Notes under the pieces: model-generated
Seen by the model: the letters and a program-made list of their open reading frames with translations, nothing else
Database searches by the model: none
Told to the model about the DNA's origin: nothing
Translations under genes and position numbers: made by a program
Assembly (NCBI GenBank): GCA_002508635.1
Contig: DACO01000143.1
Coordinates: 1-12,468 of the forward strand
DNA length: 12,468 nucleotides
Direction of reading: 5' to 3'
DNA from: Methanolobus sp. UBA118
GTDB lineage: Archaea > Halobacteriota > Methanosarcinia > Methanosarcinales > Methanosarcinaceae
In this document: positions 7,063-12,468 of the stretch, in pieces
Position numbering within the stretch: the first letter of the stretch is position 1
Layout: every line of letters starts with the position of its first letter

Positions 7063-7094
7063 TATAAAAAATAAAGTTTCGTTAACTTTATTTT
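7063..7094 (+). promoter_or_regulatory. TATA box overlapping a perfect 11-bp dyad upstream of the DUF2193 gene
   Basis: TATAAAAAAT (7063-7072) is a good archaeal TATA candidate. It runs into AAAATAAAGTT (7068-7078), which pairs perfectly with AACTTTATTTT (7084-7094) across the 5 bases TCGTT. Initiation about 25 bases downstream would fall near 7095, next to the small palindrome at 7099-7109, leaving a leader of about 90 bases. A protein bound to the dyad would block TBP, so this looks like a repressor site. A second TATA-like stretch (7144-7155) lies nearer the gene. Confidence 0.4.
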
Positions 7095-7186
7095 AAATGT
7101 ATGTCATACTTATTATGGGGTTACCAAAATTTTGTTGGAGGGAGTATTTTTAAGGCTTTTCTTGCTTTGTGATCAGGATACTTTTC

Positions 7187-8734
7187 ATGACCACTAATGA
7201 CTCTGTTAGAAGCTTGCTTCCTTTGTTTTTGGCAGCTACAGATAAACAAGGGGTTAGTATGAAAGAGATATATGACAAGATGGCTACAGAAGCCGTGAAT
7301 GCCCAGAAGGCAGTTGTAAGCACAATAAACAATAAAAGAGGCACATCTTTCAAAGTAAAAGATGCCCAGCCTTATGTCGATGCTGTCAATCGCATGAAGC
7401 CAGAGGGTGAGCAAAGTAAAGAAGTCTTCGATCTTCATGTAGATTCAGTGAATGCTCATTTTGATGTACTCACGGGGTTAACGGAAACCGTAAGGCCGGA
7501 AGATGATCCTTTTGTTGAACATTACCAGACTCCTCCTATACTGGAAATCCTGTATGAGGAAGATCCTTCTTTCCGGACATCTGTTGAGAAATTCATTGAA
7601 GAGATCGGAAGATCCGAATCGCTTATCGGAAAGGAATCAATTCGCAGGTATGCAGGTTTCTACGGTCCTACCTGTGTGGTGGATTTTGCATTTGTTCCCG
7701 GAAGCACAAGTAATGTCGTAAACAGGATCCTTCAGGATATGGACATTCCTCTTCAGCATAAAAGAGCTATACTTGCTTCTAAATCCTGGGGTATGAACAC
7801 ATCCTATGGAGTCGGAGCAAAATTCCAGATAGCTATCGAAGATGGTAAGACTCCATCGGAAGCTCTGAAAGAAGAGATAGATATGCTCAAAATGGTCTAT
7901 GATACACCTGTGGAGGCCCAGTTCAAACTGATGGAAGAAGCAGGTCACAGCTCTTTTGATGTCAGGAAGTACATGGACCAGTACAAGCAGAAAATGAAAA
8001 AGACTGTCAGGGCTGCAATGGATGAGGAAGTTTTCTACGGGAACATAGTAACAGTTCCTGCATATGGTGTTGGGGATGTGGCGCACCATATCTCTCAGTC
8101 CATGTTCAATATGACAAAAGATGATGTCGTAATGGAAGTCATCAATGTTGTCTCGGATGTGCTCGAGGGTACCATGAATAATGCCATGGGTAATTTCAGG
8201 GATGAATATTCGCCTCTTACTATTGCAACGGATGCCACAGCAGCAGCAACCACAAAGATTCTCTGGATGGATGGATTTACCACCATGATGGTGCTGGATC
8301 TGCTTGTGAAGAGATTCCACAACCTGGTCCTCACCAATCCAAGAAGAGGTGCCGCTGCCGAGCTCCACAATGTAGATTTCATTGATCTCATTGAGAAGGG
8401 TGAACGTATAATCGACCACAAGCCAAGGGGAGCAGGTGGAATGGTACAGGGTATTACTATAGACCTGAGTCCTATCGAAAAAAGTGAGATCCTGAATAAT
8501 CCTCAACGCTACACTTATCCTGCATGTGCCATCACTGTAAGGTTCTCGGCATTGATGCGTCTGGCGGATTTCCCATGCTTGCTGACAAGTGAACCTGTGA
8601 CTGCGACCATGATGACCAATATCATCGCACTTCACAAGGAAGAGGCACACTCACCTGCGCGTGTATGCAAGTTCTGTTCGGCCAACTACTTCGACTACAA
8701 GTGCGGATACTGCAACTGGACGGAGGCAGTTTGA
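7187..8734 (+). CDS. DUF2193 family protein with C-terminal zinc-ribbon-like motif
   Basis: This 515-residue soluble protein appears to belong to DUF2193, an uncharacterised family I associate with methanogens. The body is helical at the N-terminus and then has conserved-looking segments such as GFYGPTCVVDFAFVPGSTSN, SWGMNTSYGVGAKFQ, YGNIVTVPAYGVGDVAHHIS and TDATAAATTKILWMDG. The C-terminus ends with Cys-494, Cys-497, Cys-506 and Cys-509 in a C-x2-C-x8-C-x2-C arrangement, a probable zinc or iron site. There is no signal peptide or clear membrane helix. The ATG at 7187 is chosen because AGGA lies 8 bases before it; a GTG at 7169 would add only six residues. aqpM follows after 48 bases, suggesting an operon. 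The biochemical role is unknown, and the aquaporin neighbour does not define it. Confidence 0.85.
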   Translation: MTTNDSVRSLLPLFLAATDKQGVSMKEIYDKMATEAVNAQKAVVSTINNKRGTSFKVKDAQPYVDAVNRMKPEGEQSKEVFDLHVDSVNAHFDVLTGLTETVRPEDDPFVEHYQTPPILEILYEEDPSFRTSVEKFIEEIGRSESLIGKESIRRYAGFYGPTCVVDFAFVPGSTSNVVNRILQDMDIPLQHKRAILASKSWGMNTSYGVGAKFQIAIEDGKTPSEALKEEIDMLKMVYDTPVEAQFKLMEEAGHSSFDVRKYMDQYKQKMKKTVRAAMDEEVFYGNIVTVPAYGVGDVAHHISQSMFNMTKDDVVMEVINVVSDVLEGTMNNAMGNFRDEYSPLTIATDATAAATTKILWMDGFTTMMVLDLLVKRFHNLVLTNPRRGAAAELHNVDFIDLIEKGERIIDHKPRGAGGMVQGITIDLSPIEKSEILNNPQRYTYPACAITVRFSALMRLADFPCLLTSEPVTATMMTNIIALHKEEAHSPARVCKFCSANYFDYKCGYCNWTEAV

Positions 8735-8741
8735 TCGAAGT

Positions 8742-8760
8742 TGTGCCTGAAACAGGCACA
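8742..8760 (+). promoter_or_regulatory. Intercistronic hairpin between DUF2193 gene and aqpM
   Basis: TGTGCCTG (8742-8749) and CAGGCACA (8753-8760) form a perfect 8-bp GC-rich stem with an AAA loop, 7 bases after the upstream stop. TTTCGGTTTTT follows, then the aqpM ribosome site at 8772-8779. It could be a partial terminator, an mRNA processing or stability element, or a spacer that keeps the aqpM ribosome site open. Confidence 0.55.
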
Positions 8761-8782
8761 TTTCGGTTTTTGGAGGTGAAGT

Positions 8783-9532
8783 ATGGTGGAGATCAGTTTG
8801 CTCAGGAGGTCGATTGCAGAGCTCATAGGGACCTATGTCCTTGTGTTTCTGGGTACGGGGTCAGTAGTTACGGCGGTGCTGCTGATCGAGGGAGCAGAAC
8901 TACTGCCAGGTAACACTTTTAGTATCGGCCTGGATATCGCAGCCTGGTTTGCAATTGGTATGGCCTTTGCAATCGCTATTGTGGCTATGATCTATGCTTT
9001 CGGACATATTTCGGGAACACACATCAATCCGGCTGTAAGCATTGCATTGTGGGCTACGGGAAGATTCCCCACTAAAGATATGGTCGGATACATTGTTGCC
9101 CAGCTCATTGGTGCAAGTCTTGCTTCCTTTAGCATAGTTGCCATACTTGGTTCACGTGCGGTTGCAACAGGTCTTGGGGCAACAGCCATGTTTGCCGGTG
9201 TGAGTTATGGTCAGGCTATATTGTGTGAGGCAATCGCCACTTTTTTCCTTATGTTAACAATAATGGGAACTGCGGTTGATAACAGGGCACCGGCTGGTTT
9301 TGCAGGTCTGGCAGTGGGTCTTGTGGTTGCCGCAGATGTAACGGTTGTGGGTAACATCACAGGCTCGTCGCTCAATCCTGCGCGTACCTTCGGTCCGTAT
9401 CTTGCAGATTTTCTGCTGGGGGGTCAAAATTTCTGGTGGCAGTTCCCTATATACATAATCGGCCCAATCGCTGGTGCCTTAATTGCAGCTTTTGTCTATG
9501 ATTATGTATCAGGGGTAAAAGAGCTTGACTAA
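8783..9532 (+). CDS. aqpM: Aquaporin AqpM (water/small-solute channel)
   Basis: This 249-residue, six-helix membrane channel of the MIP family passes water and some small neutral solutes, such as glycerol or gases, across the cytoplasmic membrane. Both pore motifs are intact: HINPAVS (NPA at 82-84) and SLNPART (NPA at 198-200), with the filter arginine at Arg-201. Phe-62, Val-186 and Ser-195 appear to match the selectivity-filter positions known from Methanothermobacter AqpM (Phe, Ile, Ser), so the pore should resemble that intermediate type rather than a strict water channel. Length and the N-terminal RRSIAELIGTYVLVFLGTG agree with AqpM. ATG at 8783 follows GGAGGTGA, a complete match to the archaeal anti-SD, implying strong translation. 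It is second after the DUF2193 gene and ends in a terminator hairpin. Near the osmolyte phosphatase gene it fits an osmotic-response theme, but that is inference. Confidence 0.95.
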   Translation: MVEISLLRRSIAELIGTYVLVFLGTGSVVTAVLLIEGAELLPGNTFSIGLDIAAWFAIGMAFAIAIVAMIYAFGHISGTHINPAVSIALWATGRFPTKDMVGYIVAQLIGASLASFSIVAILGSRAVATGLGATAMFAGVSYGQAILCEAIATFFLMLTIMGTAVDNRAPAGFAGLAVGLVVAADVTVVGNITGSSLNPARTFGPYLADFLLGGQNFWWQFPIYIIGPIAGALIAAFVYDYVSGVKELD

Positions 9533-9567
9533 GATGAGTGTCATCTGCTCTTTTTATTTTTATTTTT
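9517..9567 (+). terminator. Hairpin plus triple T-tract terminator of aqpM
   Basis: AAAAGAGC (9517-9524) pairs with GCTCTTTT (9547-9554), and inside it GATGA (9533-9537) pairs with TCATC (9541-9545) around a GTG loop. Three T5 runs follow (9551-9555, 9557-9561, 9563-9567). The stem overlaps the end of the aqpM coding sequence and its TAA stop. Confidence 0.7.
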
Positions 9568-9585
9568 AAAATCCACCGGATCCTT

Positions 9586-10083
9586 TCACTTTACTGGCAT
9601 GCAGATATCGAGTATATGATGTTTTTCAGGATGTTCTTCCGGCAAATTTAGATATATCTCATAGCTTGCCCGTGACATATCAATTTCAAGCTTATTCTGT
9701 ACCGCCCACTCAACTATCTTTTCCCAGGCAGGAGCATATTCCTGAGGTCCTGTCAGCTCCACACGCATCACCACGTGCTTTCCTCCGGGAAGCTTTTTCT
9801 TCTTTATATCTCCTTCAACCTGCACGTCATCTGCAATGGTCATGCATACATCCAGTTTGAGCTCTTCAGGAGCTGTGACACCCGGGTCATCATAGTAGGC
9901 AGACATCAAAAGAGTATCCGGTCCCATCAATTGCTTCGAACCTGCCCAGCTGAAAAGCCTGCCAAATAGTTCTTCGAAGACACTGGCATTTCCCAGATAG
10001 TTACCAACAAATGAAACGCATGCTGCATCCCTTTCTTCAAGTTCTGTTATTTCCGGCTCGTTTATTATTTCCAAACTTATCAC
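9586..10083 (-). CDS. GyrI-like small-molecule-binding domain protein
   Basis: This 165-residue stand-alone protein has the GyrI-like (SOUL/effector-binding) fold, related to the ligand-binding half of AraC-type and BmrR regulators and to SbmC/GyrI. Two repeated beta-alpha-beta units are visible, with VSFVGNYLG near the start, PGVTAPEELKLDVCMTI in the middle, and the diagnostic ending YEIYLNLPEEHPEKHHILDI before MPVK. There is no helix-turn-helix, so it is not a DNA-binding regulator by itself; it may bind a hydrophobic or cationic ligand, or modulate gyrase as SbmC does. An in-frame TGA closes the frame just upstream, so the start is GTG at 10083 or TTG at 10086; AAAGG at 10087-10091 fits GTG slightly better. 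It is divergent from hel308, and the two promoters share a motif, which hints at a stress or DNA-damage role. Confidence 0.85.
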   Translation of the reverse strand: MISLEIINEPEITELEERDAACVSFVGNYLGNASVFEELFGRLFSWAGSKQLMGPDTLLMSAYYDDPGVTAPEELKLDVCMTIADDVQVEGDIKKKKLPGGKHVVMRVELTGPQEYAPAWEKIVEWAVQNKLEIDMSRASYEIYLNLPEEHPEKHHILDICMPVK

Positions 10084-10117
10084 CAACCTTTGACTTCAAA
10101 CATTTTCTGCTATAAGA

Positions 10118-10125
10118 ATATAAAA
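10118..10125 (-). promoter_or_regulatory. TATA box of the gyrI-like gene
   Basis: The minus strand reads CTTTTATATTC here, a good archaeal TATA box. Initiation about 25 bases on would fall near 10096, giving a leader of about 10-13 bases that just includes the AAAGG ribosome site. Confidence 0.5.
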
Positions 10126-10141
10126 GCTCATGCTAAGGTGG

Positions 10142-10200
10142 GTGAAAGTAATTTCTATTTGGCCAGAAGCGAAAAGATATGCAGTAAATTACACTTTCAC
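10142..10200. promoter_or_regulatory. Inverted repeat shared by the divergent gyrI-like and hel308 promoters
   Basis: GTGAAAGTAATTT (10142-10154) matches, in reverse complement, AAATTACACTTTCAC (10186-10200) except for two extra bases in the right arm. The arms are 31 bases apart and sit between the two opposed TATA boxes. Read in the direction of each gene, both are AAATTAC(AC)TTTCAC, ending 16 bases before the gyrI-like TATA and 13 before the hel308 TATA, a position typical of archaeal activator or operator sites. Confidence 0.5.
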
Positions 10201-10213
10201 TCTGCTAGGGTAA

Positions 10214-10221
10214 TTTTATTA
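10214..10221 (+). promoter_or_regulatory. TATA box of hel308
   Basis: TTTTATTA is centred about 32 bases before the hel308 ATG. Initiation about 25 bases downstream leaves only 6-8 bases of leader, and no Shine-Dalgarno match precedes the ATG, so the transcript is probably leaderless or nearly so. Confidence 0.5.
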
Positions 10222-10249
10222 GTTATCATCCACCTTCTATCCCGATAAT

Positions 10250-12468
10250 ATGGAAATAAGATCCCTTGATATTCCGGAAGAGGTCCTTCAATTCTATCTG
10301 GATTCCGGGATTGAGAAACTGTACCCTCCCCAGGCAGAAGCTATCGGGAAAGGCTTACTTGACGGGAAGAATATCCTTGCTGCCATTCCCACCGCATCGG
10401 GAAAGACACTACTGGCAGAGCTTGCCATGCTCAAATCAATCTCAAAAGGTGGCAAGGCTTTATACATTGTACCTCTGCGAGCCCTGGCATCGGAGAAGTT
10501 CGATCGTTTCAGGGAATTCTCATCCGTAGATCTGAAGAACGGAAAGGATGGTGGTGTCAGGGTCGGTATATCCACAGGAGATTTCGAATCAAGGGACGAG
10601 TGGCTTGGCTCCAACGACATCATCGTGGCCACATCCGAGAAGACCGATTCCCTCCTGCGTAACGGGACAGCATGGATGGAGGAGATCACAACTATTGTTG
10701 TGGATGAGGTACATCTTCTTGATTCGGCAAACAGGGGTCCCACTCTTGAAGTAACGCTCACCAAACTAATGAAGCTCAATCCTGAATGCCAGATCATTGC
10801 ACTTTCCGCAACCATCGGAAACGCATATGAAGTTGCGGACTGGCTCGGAGCAGGACTTGTACTCAGCGAATGGAGACCCACTGATCTCAGGGAAGGTGTC
10901 TACTATGGTGGGAACCTCAATTTCAGAGGCTCACAGAAACTTATCGCACCTTCTTCCAAGGATGATGCCATAAACATAATTCTTGATATCCTCGAAGATG
11001 GAGGGCAGTGCCTTGTATTTGAGAGCAGCCGCAGGAACAGTGTCGGATTTGCCAGAAGGGCGGGGGGCAAAGTTTCCCGGTTGCTTGACAGGCCCACACG
11101 TGATGCACTTGACAGGATAGTCGAGCAGGTCCTTGAAAACGGTGAGACTGAGGCATCAAAGGTACTGGCTCAATGCATCAGAAACGGTACGGCTTTCCAC
11201 CATGCGGGACTTAATTCAGCTCACAGAAGACTCGTGGAGAATGGTTTCCGGGAAAATAAGATCAAGGTCATATGCAGTACTCCCACACTTGCGGCGGGTC
11301 TGAATCTGCCTGCAAGACGGGTTATCATCAGAAGTTACAAGCGTTTCGATTCAAACTTTGGAATGCAGCCTATCCCTGTCCTGGAGTACAAGCAGATGGC
11401 AGGCAGGGCAGGACGTCCCCACCTTGATCCCTATGGGGAGTCTGTTCTCGTTGCAAAATCTTATGGTGAAATGCAGCAGCTATTCGATAATTACATCGAT
11501 GCCGATGCAGAGGACATCTGGTCAAAACTTGGTGCAGAGAATGCACTGAGGACCCATATCCTGTCCACTATCGTTAATGGCTTTGCAAACACCCGTGACG
11601 GCCTGATGGAATTTATCGAAGCTACGTTCTTTGCCCACCAGAACGATACATGGGGACTTATGGAGGTCCTTGATGACTGTATCGATTTCCTGAAAGAACA
11701 TGATATGCTCAAAGGTGATACCCGGCTTGTGGCCACACCTCTTGGAAACCTTGTATCCATGCTTTATGTGGATCCCCTGTCGGCAGCAACTATGCTGGAT
11801 GGGCTGGACAAAGCGGAAAATATCACCGAACTTACGTTGATGCATCTGGTCTGCAAGACTCCTGATATGCGCCAGCTCTACCTGAGGTCCGGTGATTATG
11901 AGTTGATCAATGATTTTGTCATCACGCATGCGGAGGAGTTCTCCGAAATACCAAATCAGTTCAAGGACACCGATTACGAATGGTTCCTTGCTGAGGTAAA
12001 GACAGCTCTTCTTGTGCTGGACTGGATAAACGAGCGGCCAATGGATGACATAAGCAAGAGTTTCAATGTGGGCGAAGGTGACATACACGCCCTTGCGGAG
12101 TTATCCGAATGGCTCATGCACTCGCTCTCACGTCTTGCAAGGGTCCGGGGACATACTGCTGCTGACATGGCAGGCCTGATTGAGAAGAGGATTCACTATG
12201 GAGCACGGCCGGAACTCATGGAACTGGTGGGGATACGGGGTATAGGAAGAGTACGTGCCCGCAGGCTCTATGACAGTGGTCTTAAGACAGTTGAAGACAT
12301 CAGGAAGGCCGATCCGGCCTTAATCGGAAAGCTTATCGGTACAAAGACCGCCGGGAAGCTGCTCAGGGAAATTGGCATGCATATAGATATAGATCCCGGA
12401 AACCCCGAGGATGTCGGTTCGAAGACAATGGATTCACTGATAGGCAATGAGCAGAGTACTTTCAGCGA
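10250..12468 (+). CDS. hel308: ATP-dependent DNA helicase Hel308, 3'-truncated
   Basis: The frame is open from ATG at 10250 to the window end, giving about 739 residues, so only a short tail is missing against the usual family length. Hel308 is an archaeal superfamily-2 helicase that unwinds DNA 3' to 5' at stalled replication forks and in recombination repair. The motifs are intact: Q-motif-like LYPPQAEAI (24-32), Walker A PTASGKT (47-53), DEVH box (152-155), SAT (186-188), STPTLAAGLNLPARR (343-357) and QMAGRAGRP (382-390). A winged-helix and ratchet region follows, then a C-terminal helix-hairpin-helix near residue 658 (LVGIRGIGRVRARRLYDSG). No ribosome site precedes the ATG, and the TATA box is close, which supports leaderless translation. 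It is divergent from the gyrI-like gene and shares a promoter motif with it. Confidence 0.95.
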   Translation, partial: MEIRSLDIPEEVLQFYLDSGIEKLYPPQAEAIGKGLLDGKNILAAIPTASGKTLLAELAMLKSISKGGKALYIVPLRALASEKFDRFREFSSVDLKNGKDGGVRVGISTGDFESRDEWLGSNDIIVATSEKTDSLLRNGTAWMEEITTIVVDEVHLLDSANRGPTLEVTLTKLMKLNPECQIIALSATIGNAYEVADWLGAGLVLSEWRPTDLREGVYYGGNLNFRGSQKLIAPSSKDDAINIILDILEDGGQCLVFESSRRNSVGFARRAGGKVSRLLDRPTRDALDRIVEQVLENGETEASKVLAQCIRNGTAFHHAGLNSAHRRLVENGFRENKIKVICSTPTLAAGLNLPARRVIIRSYKRFDSNFGMQPIPVLEYKQMAGRAGRPHLDPYGESVLVAKSYGEMQQLFDNYIDADAEDIWSKLGAENALRTHILSTIVNGFANTRDGLMEFIEATFFAHQNDTWGLMEVLDDCIDFLKEHDMLKGDTRLVATPLGNLVSMLYVDPLSAATMLDGLDKAENITELTLMHLVCKTPDMRQLYLRSGDYELINDFVITHAEEFSEIPNQFKDTDYEWFLAEVKTALLVLDWINERPMDDISKSFNVGEGDIHALAELSEWLMHSLSRLARVRGHTAADMAGLIEKRIHYGARPELMELVGIRGIGRVRARRLYDSGLKTVEDIRKADPALIGKLIGTKTAGKLLREIGMHIDIDPGNPEDVGSKTMDSLIGNEQSTFS

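Larger units (their letters stand above)
6804..7186. other. 383-base divergent intergenic region
   Basis: This AT-rich region separates the leftward phosphatase from the rightward DUF2193 gene. It holds the phosphatase leader hairpin (6850-6885), promoter-like elements for both directions, an 11-bp perfect dyad (7068-7094) and a short palindrome GTATG-T-CATAC (7099-7109). I see no tRNA cloverleaf and no credible small ORF with a ribosome site. Confidence 0.6.

Noticed and set aside
7637..8650. A 337-codon open frame on the minus strand
   Set aside because: It lies fully inside the DUF2193 coding sequence on the opposite strand. Its translation is rich in Cys, His and Ile without domain character, and it has no ribosome site.
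8665..8913. An 82-codon plus-strand frame across the DUF2193-aqpM junction
   Set aside because: It overlaps the end of one well-supported gene and the start of another in a different frame, and has no ribosome site of its own.
10087..10106. A tiny minus-strand ORF (ATG, MFEVKGW, stop) just before the gyrI-like gene, considered as a leader peptide
   Set aside because: The predicted transcription start near 10096 would fall inside it, and it has no ribosome site; a seven-codon ORF is expected by chance.
10294..10881. A 195-codon open frame on the minus strand, and a similar one at 11522-12088
   Set aside because: Both are antisense to the clear Hel308 helicase frame; their Ser/Pro/Arg-rich or irregular translations look like mirror artefacts.

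Overview
The window looks like chromosomal DNA of a methylotrophic methanogen of the Methanosarcinaceae (a Methanolobus, Methanococcoides or Methanohalophilus type). This is inferred from gene content: a sarcinarray-type secreted protein, an archaeal AqpM aquaporin, a DUF2193 protein, a TrpB2-type tryptophan synthase beta chain, an archaeal Hel308 helicase, and a phosphatase of glucosyl/mannosyl-glycerate synthesis. Archaeal signals agree with this: AT-rich TATA boxes 25-35 bases before starts, T-tract terminators, and Shine-Dalgarno (SD) sequences of the GGAGGTGA type. I found no IS element, CRISPR array, tRNA or rRNA.

Layout. 1-2490 (+): the 3' part of a large extracytoplasmic protein, then a secreted sarcinarray-like protein with a C-terminal sorting-type tail. 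2672-3970 (+): a stand-alone trpB2 with its own promoter and a dyad that could be an operator. 4057-6803 (-): a leftward set read from right to left as a sugar-phosphoglycerate phosphatase, an unrecognised 175-residue protein, and a GH15-type glycosidase that overlaps the unknown gene by 4 bases. 7187-9532 (+): a DUF2193 protein followed by aqpM, with a perfect 8-bp hairpin between them. 9586-10083 (-): a stand-alone GyrI-like ligand-binding protein. 10250-12468 (+): hel308, cut by the right edge a short way before its expected end.

How the genes may work together. The phosphatase probably makes the compatible solute glucosylglycerate or mannosylglycerate. The GH15-type enzyme beside it could break down a related glucoside, so the leftward block may be an osmolyte or glycoside turnover unit; the unknown protein is tied to the glycosidase by overlap. 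DUF2193 and AqpM are likely co-transcribed, with a hairpin that may set their ratio. TrpB2 has no trpA partner here, consistent with indole salvage or serine deamination. The first two genes are probably envelope-associated.

The intergenic regions hold several clean dyads: in the trpB2 promoter (2622-2641), in the phosphatase leader (6850-6885), in the DUF2193 promoter (7068-7094), and in the gyrI-like/hel308 divergent region (10142-10200). In the last, the two arms read as the same motif in the same orientation and at a similar distance before each TATA box, which suggests shared regulation. All functions come from reading the sequences and from family knowledge; no searches were run.
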